Assembly (NCBI GenBank): GCA_009763385.1
Contig: CM019827.1
Span: 109,519,204-109,583,203, forward strand
Source of the DNA: Coix lacryma-jobi var. lacryma-jobi
Lineage: Eukaryota; Streptophyta; Magnoliopsida; Poales; Poaceae
Direction of reading: 5' to 3'
Length of the DNA stretch: 64,000 bases
Shown in pieces: positions 10,176-22,123 of this stretch. The number at the start of each line of letters is the position of its first letter. The stretch's first letter is position 1. The notes under the pieces are model-generated. The model did not search any database, had not been told where the DNA came from, and was given only the letters and a program-made list of their open reading frames with translations. Position numbers and translations under genes: made by a program.

Positions 10176-11064
10176 TTTTTATTTTTTTTTGAAATTTTGA
10201 CACCAAATTTTTTTTGAGGCACTTCCACACTACCACTGTCAACATGTTCAAATTTGATATTTTTTCAAAGATTTTTGTTATATTTTTTGACTTTATTTTA
10301 TTTTCTTGAATTTTCCCGAAAGACGCAAGTTTGAACTGCGGGTGCATCGAATAATGGATTTTGATGATTTAAAAAATGTTATTCTTGTTCTTAACCGTAT
10401 GTTGAGGCCAAATCCAAAAACTGACCCGAGGTTTCGATCAACGTGCTCACGGGGCAACGCCTCCAAATTACATGCGGGCGGTTTTTTAATTATAGAAAAT
10501 GCAAATGAATTCCGAAAATCGCGAAACTTGGCGAGATGTTGTTACATCATATGCGTATACCGAGAAAAAAATTTGAGAAAGTTTCGAGCAAGTTGTCACG
10601 TACGATGCTTACAAACCAGTAGTAAGCATCGTACGTGACAACTTGCTCGAAACTTTCTCAAATTTTTTTCTCGGCATACGCATATGATGTAACAACATCT
10701 CGCCAAGTTTCGCGATTTTCGGAATTCATTTGCATTTTCTATAATTAAAAAACCGCCCGCATGTAATTTGAAGGCGTTGCCTTGTGAGCACGTTGATCGA
10801 AACGTAGGGTCAGTTTTTGGATTTGGCCTCAACATACACTCAAGAACAACAATAACATTTTTCGAATCATTGAAATCCATTATTCGATGCACCCACAGTT
10901 CAAACTTGCGTCTAGCGGGAAAATTCAAGAAAATGCAATAAAAACATAAAATATAACAAAAGGCTTTGAAAAATTGTGAAATTTGAACATGTTGACCATA
11001 GTACTATGGGGATGATCCACAAAAAATTTGGTGTCCAAAATCAAAAAAAAAATACTTTGCCGAG
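10166..11064. repeat. Long palindrome, two arms of about 440 bp
   Basis: Left arm 10166-10611 and right arm 10623-11064 are inverted copies around an 11-base loop (10612-10622); the text GATGCTTA / TAAGCATC closes the hairpin. The arms differ by only scattered bases plus small indels in the T-runs. They run out into subterminal repeats on both sides. Each arm reads a 110-codon open frame on its own strand, a by-product of the mirror. RNA through it would form a very long hairpin. Confidence 0.92.
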
Positions 11065-11489
11065 TGCCACGTGGACTGACACTCGGCAAAGAGGGGATCT
11101 TCGCCGAGTGCCAGCCACGTGGCACTCGGCAAAGAACAACCCACGTGTCACAGAACGGGGCCACACGCTTTGCCGAGTGCCACGCGGCCGACACTCGGCG
11201 AAAATCCCCTCTTTGCCGAGTGCCAGCCACGTGGCACTCGGCAAAGAACAGCCCACGTGTCACAGAATGGAGCCACACGCTTTACCGAGTGCCACGTGGC
11301 TGGCACTCGGCAAAGAGGGGATCTTTGCCGAGTGTCAGACGGCGGGCACTCGGCAAAGCAAACGACCCTGGATGCCGTCTGGTCCGCGACACATTACCGA
11401 GTGCTCATCTTTGCCGAGTGTACGACACTCGGCAAAGAGGTAACTTCGCCGAGTGCTTTTCTTTGCCGAGTGTCGGGCACTCGGCAAAG
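11055..11489. repeat. Outer right subterminal repeat block of CACTA-2
   Basis: Repeated CTTTGCCGAGTGCCACGTGG and complements, with the spacer AACCCACGTGTCACAGA occurring twice; ends 27 bases from the GTAGTG terminus. Confidence 0.9.
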
Positions 11490-11519
11490 CAGTCTTTGCC
11501 TGTGTTTTCTGTAGTGACA

Positions 11520-11637
11520 TGTACACAGGAAAGTGTGGCACAGAGGATCCGATGCTTCCGAGGGTGCAGAAGCGTTCCGTTCAGTACAGCTCGATGCATT
11601 GCCGTCCTGAATTAGTTTAGTCGTCTTTGTTTACTTA
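11520..11637. other. Short intergenic stretch, nothing recognised
   Basis: Sequence between the right end of CACTA-2 and a Tourist-type MITE. No coding or repeat signal seen. Confidence 0.5.
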
Positions 11638-11868
11638 GGCCACGTTCAGTTCGCGAAATGACGCCAAATATTTTGCACAGTACTCGTTTTAGACGCATGC
11701 ATGGAACATTAAATATAGGTAAAAAAATAACTAATTGTACTTTTAGTCTGCTCATGTCGAGACGAATCTTTTTAGTCTAGTTAGGTCATGTTTGGACAAA
11801 GTTTGTCAAATAACAACGAAAGTGCTACAGTAACTTTTCGCCAAATATTTCGCGAACTGAAAAAGGCC
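11638..11868. mobile_element. Tourist/PIF-Harbinger-type MITE, 231 bp
   Basis: Ends GGCCACGTTCAGTTCGCGAA and TTCGCGAACTGAAAAAGGCC form a terminal inverted repeat of about 22 bp with three mismatches, flanked by TTA on both sides (11635-11637, 11869-11871). The interior has GACGAATCTTTTTAGTCTAG and AACGAAAGTGCTACAGTAAC, shared with the MITE near 12120. Confidence 0.88.
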
Positions 11869-11871
11869 TTA

Positions 11872-12118
11872 AGCTAGCTTGACATTCTGACAGCAGCTGG
11901 TTCAGTTCATCGGCCATGTATGTATCGGCAGATGATGCCAATGCCCAAAAGGGAAAACTCAGTTGTGTTCTCCGCTGGAGCATCAGGAACGTGCACCGCT
12001 CAGAAAGACAAACCCTGTCTTCTTGTCGAGCTGTGCTAGCTGCTCGGCCGGCCCTAGCATGCATCGACATTTCCATTTCATCACCTACCTACTGCACACG
12101 TTTTCAGTTTTCTTCGCT
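11872..12118. other. Intergenic, nothing recognised
   Basis: Mixed-composition sequence between two MITEs of one family. The longest open frames are short and show no family signature. Confidence 0.5.
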
Positions 12119-12119
12119 A

Positions 12120-12345
12120 GCCTTGTTTAGATTCCTTCCAACTTCCAACTTTTTTCGCTGTCTCTCTATCACATCAATATTTGGACAGATACATGAAGCA
12201 TTAAATGTTAGTAAAATAAATAACTAATTGCATAGATTAGTTATAAATCACAAGACGAATCTTTTGAGTCTAGTTAGCATATGATTGGACAATATTTATC
12301 AAATACAAACGAAAGTGCTACAGTAGCAAAGTTGAAAAAATATCG
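12120..12345. mobile_element. Decayed MITE of the same family as 11638-11868
   Basis: It begins CCTTGTTTAGATTCC and contains the family core CAAGACGAATCTTTTGAGTC, ATGATTGGACAATATTT and AACGAAAGTGCTACAGTAGC. The termini and target duplication are eroded, so the boundaries are approximate. Confidence 0.65.
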
Positions 12346-12528
12346 TCGCCTTCTTCTACTTACAAAATTTCGTTCAGTCGTGTTTTATTCACCATATATA
12401 CATAGATAGACAGAGAGTAATAAGCCACAAACCGCTAAGCAGGTCAAATGTCGTCTTCTTCTTCTTTTTTTTTGACAAGTGAAGGTCTTCTTCTTTCGTT
12501 TTATAAGCTTTTACCACTACTACTACAT

Positions 12529-14090
12529 TGATAGGCGTTGGTATTTCTTATGTCTATTGGATAATTTCGCAAGCGCACAGAATATACTGTTATATCATTT
12601 CACCTGAAAGTATTCCAAAGTATCATTATTTATTTTATCTCAAGAAAAATGGTAACTAGGAAAGATAATAAATAAGAGATTTGTAAGATTACCACAACCC
12701 GGTACTAACTAGGGTTCGCAGAGGTGTAACAAGATGTGATAGGAAGGTGATTATGCAAACAAGCTAAGGTAGATATAACTAATAGTGTAGTTAGGTGGAA
12801 GGACAACAAGAGAGTAGGTAAAGGACTCTTGTGATTCTATCTCTACCTCTATGAATTTAATCCCAAAGACAGGACATACTAGGTCGAGATCTACAACAAG
12901 CAAACTAGGTGTCAGCCGAACAAAACAGAGCAAAACCTCTTACTGTTCGACTGTCAGCTCAGCCCTATCCTTTAAATCTTGTCTAACAACACGTGGTTGA
13001 ATACAAAGACTAGACAGGGTTGTCACCACCTGCTAGGTACCACTATCTATTCATGCGGCAAGTGATAGCCAAGGGCAAGACAGTGTATAAGCACCACACT
13101 TACACCTTCTCTCACTACTCTTGATACGCACACACAGATCAACTAGAGCATCTTATTACAGACAACGATCGCTCACAGGTGTGTTCCTAGGACAATAACG
13201 ATCTAGCATGTAACGACTATATGTGATAAAGTAAGACACAACAATACTATAACTAGTATAATATTGTACAAAGTAAGACCTAAGCAAAGTAGAGAAAGAC
13301 TAATATATTGACATAAATAGTCTTATAGAAGTAAAGAGAAAGATACAAGGCTATACTAGACTCTCCAGAAGACAGCTCCGGAAGACCCAAGCACAGCTTA
13401 CTACTCAACTTTAGCTCTCACACTAGACTACTACTATGACAGAGTAGAGTGACTACTCTTCACTTGAGCTTGTAGGCTTGCACTTCATGAATGGAGAGGA
13501 GGGTGATCCTCTATTTATAGGTGGAGTTGGAGAGGCACCATATGTTAGCGATTTGTGTGTTGCAACCATTAGATCAACTGACCTTGAATCGCCTTAAGAT
13601 CAAAGGCTGAGGTTGACATGCATGTGGAGAAGTGGTGGAAGCTCCTTGGGCCCACTAGAGGGTCGACCGACCTCAAGAGGGGTTAGGCGACCCCCTCCCT
13701 CTTGCTTCTAGAAGCTATCCCATTTGTCATTGAGTGTTGTTGATTCTTGGCACATCAGATTGCTTCATTGTGGTCCTATGAATCTATGTGACTTGATCTT
13801 GAGCCATAGAGAGAAAGCACAAGTGTGACCCAAGGTCTAAGAATCAATTTGAGAGGCATTACATGGATCATGCCACTTTGGTAGAGATTGGTGGGGCCAT
13901 GGGGTCGGCCGACCCCCCCTATGTGGGTCCATTGGCTCATTTGATCCATTCATCCCATGCATAGAAATGCTTTCAAGTACAAGTGAAACTTATTATTTAT
14001 AAAATATGCTCATGTTATATCATTCTTTCTTGAAACCAAGGCTGTTGATGATGTTTTGAGTATATGACATTTATGACGTTTTCACCATCA
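12529..14090 (-). repeat. LTR (family G) of a Gypsy-type retrotransposon, apparently solitary
   Basis: It runs from TGATAGGCGTTGG to TTTTCACCATCA (TG...CA) and resembles the E LTRs: GTTGGTATTT, CGCAAGCGCAC and TTTCACCTGAAAGTATTCC line up in the same order as in the LTR at 24951. On the minus strand it has a good TATA box (CTATAAATAG at 13511-13520). The 5-bp flanks (TACAT, ATAAT) do not match, so it may be a recombination remnant rather than a clean solo LTR. No internal region is present. Confidence 0.6.
13511..13918 (-). promoter_or_regulatory. U3 motif cluster and TATA box of LTR G
   Basis: Self-complementary motifs GGTCGACCGACC (13661-13672) and GGGGTCGGCCGACCCCC (13901-13917) lie upstream, in the minus direction, of the TATA box at 13511-13520. 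Confidence 0.5.
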
Positions 14091-14360
14091 ATAATGATGC
14101 TACGTGTAACAAAGTAGTTTCAATCAGCAACACATGTCGGCATATGCAGACTGTGGTGCCTATCTAACTGGTACTAATTAGAGACCCGACACCACATACT
14201 GATTAGAGGTCCGCCAACACCATGTCAATTTGTATCAGACGCGCTAAGGGAAAAATAAATCTTAAAAATTCTCATATCAGAGATATTTATCCATTGATTT
14301 AGCTAACTCTAATCATCATCACCAACAATAGTCATTGTATTTATTATAGTTTATTAAAAA

Positions 14361-14880
14361 TTACCCACCATTGTCATTACAAATAATACATAAAGCAACC
14401 TCCTAATTTTGCATGTAAATTACCCACCTCGGCCATCACAAAATATAATTCAACATAACCCCCATATTTGTATATAAATTACCAATATCTATCATTATGA
14501 GAAAAAAATTCAAAATGACCCCCTAAATTTTCATCAAAAATACCCACTTGGTTATGATAAAACATAATTTAAAAATACGGCCTACCATTAAACTACCTAA
14601 CTTTGTCATTTCAAAGATAATCTAAAATAACCATCTAACTTTATATCTAAATTATCCACATCTACCATTAGAAATGATAATTGAAAAAATCTCCAATTGA
14701 TTTTGTAAATTATCCACCTATTATTATGAAAGATAATACAAACTAATATTCTGAATTTGCATTTAGCCTGTTCATATATGTCATTATGAAAGATAATATA
14801 AGGTATTAGCTTTATATTTATATGTACCTTGGCCATTATAAAAAAATAAACAAAAAAATCTCTAAAACCAACATGTAAAT
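14361..14880. repeat. Degenerate AT-rich tandem repeat, 59-bp period
   Basis: Units beginning TTACCCACC and ending GTAAA recur at 14361, 14420 and 14479 and continue with decay to about 14880. The first two units are both 59 bp. Conserved words are GTCATTAYNAAA, ATAATNNAA and CCCCCTAANTTT. Further traces appear at 15770-15850 (AAATTATCAACATCTCC). Confidence 0.7.
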
Positions 14881-16039
14881 AGTATTATATATTATTAAAA
14901 AGGAATAAATCAAAACCCATAAAGTACTATATATATATATATTAAAATTACATACTTCTACGGTCAGTGAAATAAAATAATTGTAATGCTATATTTCATC
15001 ATGTATATCAAATAAACATGTATACATTAAGATAAATATTTATTTAACAACTTTCAAAACATGAAAGGATGTTCACAGCATAACAAGTCATACAACAAAA
15101 ACACTTTATTTTAAATGATAATAAATTTCACAAGTTATTATGTTAATTAAGTTTATACATTTTTTGTGAAACATTATGTCATATCAATATTATTAATTTA
15201 ATTGTATGCACTCTATAATATATTCGTGATATAACAAATTCAACCTGTTTGGTGTCAAGCTGCAAGCCGAGTTTTAACTTAGGCCTTATTTGGATGTATC
15301 AAGAGCTTATATATCTTAGACTAGATTTTAACTAAATACATATCACACTAAAAAAAGATAAATTCTAGAAATTTTAACTAGAGGACATCAGAGCTTGCAT
15401 GTTAATCCTTTGAAGACTTAATAGAAAAAACAAAAGATTTAATCCTCTCAAGACTCAAGAGAAAAACAAAAGATAGATCCTAGAAATTGTTATAAAAATC
15501 ATAAACATTCAATTGGGTATAACCTATTCACCATTGATAATAATAATAATAATAATAGCTACCTAATCTATTTTATTTTCTAAATAATTATCCCCTTATG
15601 CTATTGTATAATACAATATATAAACTATCTCATTGCTCTAATTTATCATACCCACGTATGTTTTTAATAAAGCATGATCTAAAGTAGAGCTATATTTACA
15701 TTTAATTACGATGTCCTCTTATTATGATCAATAAATCTTATTTTTAGAAAAATCAAATACCTTCAAATCTACATCTAAATTATCAACATCTCCTATTACA
15801 AAAATTATAAGTCATTTTAAATTTCATAAATACATCTCCTATTCCAAAAATAAAATTGAAGACTTGTTTGAATCCACTCCTCTAAACTTTAGAACTCTAA
15901 AAACTTTAGAGCATTTGAACTCAGTTTTAAGATCTAAAGCTCTAATATAAGTTGGTCTAAAGTTTAGATCTAACTTATTTATAGTCCATCTAGACTTTAC
16001 TGTTGTCTTGGATTACTTATGTAATAAGTAATACTATAT
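14881..16039. other. AT-rich intergenic DNA
   Basis: Very AT-rich, with an (ATA)n run at 15537-15556. No gene, transposon terminus or clear repeat unit seen apart from the decayed 59-bp repeat traces near 15770-15850. Confidence 0.5.
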
Positions 16040-17667
16040 GTTTTAGTGTGTGTGGTGCTGGACGTTGGACCAGCATTGTTATGGTGTTCACCTACTGGAT
16101 ATTGCTATATGCTTGTGAACGCATCTTGGCCCCTAGTGAGTTTCGGTGATTGGATGAAACACAAGATTACTATGACTAACGTGTGTTTTGCAGAAACAGG
16201 GATGAGTTAGGTCACGGTAATAGCGACGATATGGGCATATGGAGTTCATGTCCCCTGGCGATGGAAATCGTTTCGGTTTTCAAAGGACGGATGACGAAGA
16301 TGGTGGTAGACTAGGCTAAGTGTCATATGGTGTTGGAGGACACTTAGGTAGTCTTAGGTCTTTGTTTTTCCTTTGGCCGTACTATAAAGAGGGGCGTGAA
16401 TCAGTAGCTTGACCTAGATGAGTGCACACTTGTTATTTCATAGCCCTAGGTAGCTCAGAGAGATGCCTTATGTCGCGAGGATGAAAAGTCGTTAAGGCAG
16501 CGTCGCGATCCGAGTGAGTTTTGCCTGTGAAACAGGCATCGGACGCTGGCCTGGTGGGCATCGGACGCGCGTCCGATGCTCACTAGACTTGAGAGTGCTG
16601 GCGTGGTGGCATTGGACGCTCCGATGTTGTCACATCGGACGCGCCTGTGCCACTGTTCTAGAGAGGGTGCCCTGAGGGGCACATCGGACGTTGGCATCGG
16701 ACGTTGAGGGCCAGCGTCCCATGTCCATGCAGAGAGGTTCCAGAGAGGGTAAAATCGCATCGGACGCGTCCTTTGCGAGGGCATCGGACGCTGCCCAGCG
16801 TCCGATGCTCCTTTAAAATGTGTGATAGGTTTTACAGTTGACCGTTGGTCGAGGTCATTAGAGTGTCCGATGCCTGGCATCGGAGCGTCCGATGCCCCCG
16901 TAGAAAGACCTGTTCAGTGCTCTATTGGGTGGCCGGTTGGGGGAGTATTTATACTCTTCCCCCTCCTCCATTAGAGTTTTCTTGCCACTTTCCTCTGCTG
17001 AGAAACACATTGTGAGTGTGAGAAAGAGCAAGAGCCCTAGTGAGGTTGAGAGAATAGTTAATTGAGAGAATTAGTGACCTCCTAGTGAGAATTGAGTAGC
17101 AAGTGTGCATCCATCCATCTCTTTGGCCTTGTCTAGGTCAAGTGAGAGTTCTAGCTTGTTACTCTTGGTGATCGGCATCACCTAGACGGCTTGGTGGTGG
17201 TCGGAGAGCTTGGTGATCATCCGGAGGCATTGTGGATGACCCTAGCCAAGTTGTGACCGGTAGCGAGCGATTCACTGGGCCGGAGTGGCGAAGAATCAGC
17301 TCGTAGTGAGCACTTGATCCTTGCGCGGATCAAGGGGGAGCGATACCCTTGCGTGGGTGCTCCAACGAGGACTAGGGGGTGTGCCGACACCTCAATACCT
17401 CGGCAAAAAGATCGTCGTGTCATCTCTACTCTCTTTACTTACGCATTTACATTTGAGCAATTCAATTCCGCAATTTACTTATTGTTCATCCATATTTGAA
17501 TTGCCATGGTAGAGTAGAAATGTCATAGTGTTGATCTGTTGTGCGGTTGATTCTAGAGAAACACACTTCTAGGCACTAGGGGTTAATTTGGCTTGTTAGG
17601 ATTTAATTTGTGCTAAAGTTTTAGAAAAGCCCAATTCACCCCCCTCTTGGGCATCTTGATCCTTTCA
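16040..17667 (+). repeat. 5' LTR of Copia element D
   Basis: The right end is certain: it stops at GATCCTTTCA (17667), immediately before a tRNA-Met primer-binding site. The left end is approximate because the partner LTR is absent. The LTR holds a cluster of CATCGGACG / CGTCCGATG motifs, a TATA-like GTATTTATAC at 16945-16954, and a GC-rich R/U5 segment. Confidence 0.75.
16536..16954 (+). promoter_or_regulatory. U3 motif cluster and TATA box of LTR D
   Basis: More than ten copies of CATCGGACGC or its complement, some as direct palindromes (GCATCGGACGCGCGTCCGATGC is split by one base), end about 50 bases before the TATA-like GTATTTATAC. Confidence 0.6.
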
Positions 17668-17668
17668 A

Positions 17669-17682
17669 TTGGTATCGGAGCC
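17669..17682 (+). other. Primer-binding site of Copia D (tRNA-Met)
   Basis: TTGGTATCGGAGCC matches the initiator tRNA-Met 3' end complement (TGGTATCAGAGC) with one change and starts two bases after the LTR end. Confidence 0.9.
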
Positions 17683-17720
17683 TCGTGCTCTCGATTTAGG
17701 CTTAACCGCCTAGAGTTAAG

Positions 17721-20005
17721 ATGTCTGGAGGTGATGGACCACCTCCCATGTTCGAGGGAGACAACTTTCCATATTGGAAAATCCGTATGAAGTCGTACCT
17801 AGAAGCGGTTGATGTAAAATGCCACGAAGCCGTGATCACCGGTTTTGCCAAGCCCAAGGAGGGCACAAGCCTTACTCCTAATGAGGAGGAAAATGAGAAA
17901 TGGAATGCAAAAGCCAAAAACATCCTTTTTAGAGGCATTTGCAAGGATGTGTTTAACCGCGTCCGAAACCACAAAAATGCCCATGATCTATGGGAAAACA
18001 TTTGTGCGCTCCATGAGGGAACCAAGAGTGAGCGTGAGGAGCGCTATCATTTAGTTATGCAAAAGCTTCATTCTTTTGATATGCATGCTAATGAAAATGA
18101 AATGTACTCACGCTTGAATGTTCTTGTAGAAGAACTCAATGGACTTGGCCTCACACAAATGCAACCATCCGATGTTGTGAGGAAGATTCTTTGTGTCCTT
18201 CCAATTGAGAAGTATGGACACATTGTGACCGTGCTACATCAAGGTGATCTTTCCACATCCACACCAACACAAGTCTTGGGGAAGATCAATGCGCATGAGA
18301 TGTACATGCACATCACACCAAGTGGTGGCTCCTCCACCGACAAGAAGGATTTGGCCTTTAAAGCAAGCCATGATAAGAAGGGCAAGTCCAAGGCAATTGA
18401 GGTGCATCATGAGAGCACAAGTGATGAAGATGATGATTCCAACATTGCTCTCATGGTGAGAAGGACCACCAAGATGTTGAAGAAGCTTCACAAGAATGGA
18501 GTCAACTTCAACTCAAGAAAGAAGTTCTTCACAAGTAGCAAGAGAAGGCCACTATCCAAAATGGATTGCTACAATTGCGGTGAACTTGGCCATCTTGCTC
18601 ATCAATGCACCAAGCCCAAGAAAGAGAGCTACAAGAACAAGAACAAGGGCAAGAAATATGACTCATCTAGCGAAGATGAGAAGAAGAGTGAGAAGCCTTA
18701 CAAGAAGGATGGCAAGAAGAAGAAGCAATACCACAAGAAGGGTGGCAAGGCTTACATTGTTGGTGATTGGCTCACCGACATTGACTCCTCCGGTGGCTCA
18801 TCAAATGAAGATAGTGATGATGAGAAGGAGAAGGTGGCCGCTCTAGTCATTGGGACTTCTACACCACCACCACCGCTGCCATCATCCTCTACACACCTAT
18901 GCCTCATGGCAAAGGGCGATCGGAAGGTACAAAGCGATGATGACTCTAGTGATGATGAGAGTGATGGAGAGTTCAAAGCTCCTTCTTATGATGAACTTGT
19001 TGACTTGCTAAACAACTACTCTAAAATCATAAGAAAGACTAGAGCTAAAAATGATAGGCTTGTTAATGACAATGAAGCTCTTGTTGAAAAATACAACAAT
19101 GCCATACATGCTAGTGATGAGCTTCAAAATGAACTTGCTACTATGTCATCATCTATCAAGGACCTCAAGTCCTCAAACAAGGAGCTCAAAGCTAAAAATG
19201 AAAAACTTGATAAGATGCATAGTGATCTTAACACTAGCTATTCTTCGCTCAAAGAACAATACACTCAAGTTAAAGTTGATCATGATGCTCTCACCATTGT
19301 TTATGATATGCTTTCACTTGAGACACATGATGCTCCTAACCTTGTTGTTAAGTGTGACATAGCAACATCTTGTGAGGACTTGGTTAGTGAGCATGATGAG
19401 CAAAGAGCTAATGCCAAGGGCAAGGAAGTGGTTGTGGCCGATCACTATGATGACTATGTCAAGATCAAGAGTGAGAATGCAAAGCTCAAGAGTGATCTAG
19501 AGAAGCTAGCAACCACAAAGCAAGTCATTGTTGAAACTCAAGATGAAGACTATAGCATGTCTCTTGAGCTTGATATGCTAAAAGAAGAGAACAAGAGATT
19601 GAAGATGGAGAGAGATTACAAAATGACACCATCTCAATTGGAGCTCCAACAAGAAAACGACAAGCTTAAGAAGGATAAAGAGCACCTTACCATTGGATTG
19701 AAAAAGTTCACCAAGGGTCAATGTCTTCAAAGTGAGCTACTCATGAACACCGTGATGAAGACAAATAGAAATGGTATTGGCTTTCTTGAAGAGAAGATGA
19801 AGCAACACAAGAGCATCACAAAGCCAAAGAAGAAGAAGATAGGGAGATGCTATGAGTGTGGAAAAGAAGGACACTTTGCTCACAATTGTGAAGAGCCAAA
19901 ACCCACACCGTTGCCCAAGCATGCTAGGCCCTTTGCTTTCAATGCTCACTACATGCTTAGACAAGATTCTAGTGGCAAGATGAAAGTTATGTTCATGGGG
20001 CCTCC
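17721..20005 (+). pseudogene. Copia D Gag, cut off by insertion of Copia A-left
   Basis: ATG at 17721, 53 bases after the LTR, opens a frame of about 760 residues. Residues 15-200 look like a Copia-type Gag (NFPYWKIRMKSYLEAVD, then ALHEGTKSEREERYHLVMQK). A CCHC zinc knuckle (CYNCGELGHLAHQC) sits at 283-296 and a second (CYECGKEGHFAHNC) at about 709-722, separated by a long Lys/Glu-rich, coiled-coil-like stretch. Gag packages retroelement RNA into particles. The frame is open to 20005, then enters the LTR of A-left and stops after ten foreign codons. D pol and the 3' LTR are absent. The large two-knuckle Gag suggests the Maximus/SIRE lineage. Confidence 0.88.
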
Positions 20006-22109
20006 TGAAAGGTCCAAATTGGCTAGAGGGGGGGGGTGAATAGCCTAATTAAAATTCTACAGAACACTTAGGCAAACACTATTAGTATAACAAATGGCGA
20101 AGCTTTTTGCGCTAGCCTAATAGTGTGTTGCAAGCCACCTATCCAACAATTCTACCTAATATAACTATGGCACACAAGCAATTAGAGCTAGAAACTAATG
20201 CGGAATAAATAAACTAGCTCTAGCACAACTATGATCAAGATGGTCTAAGATACATAAGTGTGTGCAAAGGATGAACTATGTAAACTAATCACAACTAGTA
20301 ACACAAGGTATATGACAAAGGATATATGACAGGTAATAGTATCTACACAAATGAAATTGCTCAAGGTAAATACACAAAGTAAATGAGCTAGATAGAGGTG
20401 ATTTCACCGAGCCTTCGGGATCGTCTAGTAGAGAGCCAATCATCGGTGAAATCCACTCGTGAAGCCAATCACCAAGATGTGGAAGCAATCACAATAAGCA
20501 CACGGGACACCAAGATTTATCCCGAGGTTCACGTGCTTGCCGGCACGCTACTCCCCGTTGTGTCGACCAACACTAGGTGCCCCGGTGGCTAATTGGCACA
20601 AAGCCAAGCTCACAAAGAGCGTCACAAGAATCTACCTCTAGTGAGGTAGCTCAATGACACGAGCAATCCACTAAGGATGCCTCTTGCCGCTCCAGCGAGG
20701 TGAGGCTCCAAAACCCCTCACAATCACGATCGGTGGTGGCCAAGAACACTCTCCTTCTCTTGCCAACAACACCACAACGCCTCCAAGCCGTCTAGGCACC
20801 GGAAAATGCCAAGAGTAACAAGAAACTCAAAGCTGATGCGAAGAACTAGTGCCACTAGATTGAACTCTTTCAAATCACGCAGTAGATCACTCAATCTCAC
20901 TTGGTTTGATCAAATCAACTTGGGAGATGAGTTGGGAGGCTTGCCAAAGCTCACTAGAATGCTTAGGAATCAAAATGTGCAAGAGAGAATCCAAGTGAGC
21001 CGGCCAAGCCTCTTAAATAGGCCACTCAAGTAGGCCTAGCCGTTGGGCTAGAATCGGGGGAATCGGACGCTGCCCCAGCGTCCGATGCTCCAGATGGAGC
21101 CACGTGTCCCCCTGATATGAATTCAGCCCGTCATATCCCAACGGTCATTTCCCTTCACGCCACAGTTAAAGTGACATCGGACGCGCCGATGCCAGGCATC
21201 GGACGCTCCGATGCCCTGCTCATTTCAGCACAAACCTGCGTCACATCGGACGCGCAGGCACCATCACATCGGACGCTCAACCCCTGCGTCCGATGACCAT
21301 GCAAAGAGGTTCCAGAAAGGGTCAAATCACATCGGACACGTCTAATGGATTGGCATCGGACGCAGGCCAGCGTCCGATGCTTCCTGGAAAACAAGCTCGC
21401 GCCACGTTACCTACATCGGACTCTGCAACAGTGTTTCCCCAGCGTCCGATGCCCCTTCAACATTTGTAAGAAACTAGGGTTTACCATCGGACCAGCGTTT
21501 GATGCTTCTGAACACACTACTTCTCTTCCGAAAAATGCTGAATCCTGCCGAGCAAGCTCGGCAGGAGGGAGAAGGACTATACACTAGTTTCTCCCACTTC
21601 TCCACAACTCCTCAACACCCCCTTATCCCAAGAGTGCCAACACCACCAAGTGTACATCATTATATGCTAGTGTGTTAGCATTTTGCAAACCTTTTTCAAG
21701 GGGTTTTGTTAGTCACTCACTAGGTCTATATCATCGATATGTTAGAGAACACCTAGTGGCACTTGAACACCGCATAAGCCGTGAATTATCTCCTCTTAAT
21801 ATTACGGCTATCTATCCTAAATGTGACCACACTCGCTAAGTGTCTTGATCACCAAAACAAAGAGCCCTATAGGTTATACCTTTGCCTTCGGGCCTCTTTG
21901 CTCCATCTCTTCTCTTCTTCATTTCACCAATGGTAGAACACTTGATCTCTTGAGTGCTTGTGGCCATCACCATCCTCCATGGTTGCCACCTTGCTAGCTC
22001 CACCACTTGGCTTGGTCACAATCCTTTCTTATAAGCTACACACATGCTTAGCAATAGGATTAGACCAAATAGGTTTCATCAATTAACCAAAACCAAACTA
22101 GGGCTTTCA
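20006..22109 (-). repeat. 3' LTR of Copia A-left
   Basis: On the minus strand it runs TGAAAGCCCTAG...GGACCTTTCA, 2104 bp. It is an inverted copy of the LTR at 44165-46278, sharing text such as GGTGGCTTGCAACACACTATT throughout. It is inserted in D gag right after CCTCC (20001-20005). Minus-strand CTATTTAAGA near 21011-21020 is the TATA box. Confidence 0.92.
21011..21510 (-). promoter_or_regulatory. U3 motif cluster and TATA box of LTR A-left
   Basis: Copies of CATCGGACGC / GCGTCCGATG cover 21062-21510; the TATA-like CTATTTAAG follows at 21011-21020 in the minus direction. Confidence 0.6.
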
Positions 22110-22123
22110 ATCTCCCTCTTTTT
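22110..22123 (-). other. Polypurine tract of Copia A-left
   Basis: The minus strand reads AAAAAGAGGGAGAT directly before the LTR start TGAAAG, the expected plus-strand primer site. Confidence 0.85.

Larger units (their letters stand above)
5826..11516. mobile_element. CACTA element CACTA-2 (5.7 kb), internally deleted, with transposase remnant and long palindrome
   Basis: The left end is CACTACAGGAGG and the right end is TTTCTGTAGTG, giving an 8-bp perfect terminal repeat CACTACAG. The flanks are ACA on both sides (5823-5825 and 11517-11519). TTTGCCGAGTGCC repeats fill both ends (5844-6318; 9936-10175 and 11055-11489). The transposase remnant is on the minus strand, so the promoter side is the right end. 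A 73-bp Stowaway MITE sits inside it. The matching target duplications show that everything between, including the palindrome at 10166-11064, moved or evolved as one unit. Confidence 0.9.

Noticed and set aside
10306..10928. Mirrored 110-residue frames as a real protein-coding gene pair
   Set aside because: The duplication follows from the palindrome, most differences change the amino acid, and no known domain is seen. Kept only as an observation.
12529..14090. Clean solo LTR call for the G repeat
   Set aside because: The 5-bp flanks do not match, so I report it as an LTR remnant and do not claim a clean solo LTR.
20006..20039. Extra C-terminal residues of the D Gag frame (ERSKLARGGG)
   Set aside because: These codons come from the inserted A-left LTR and are not part of Gag.
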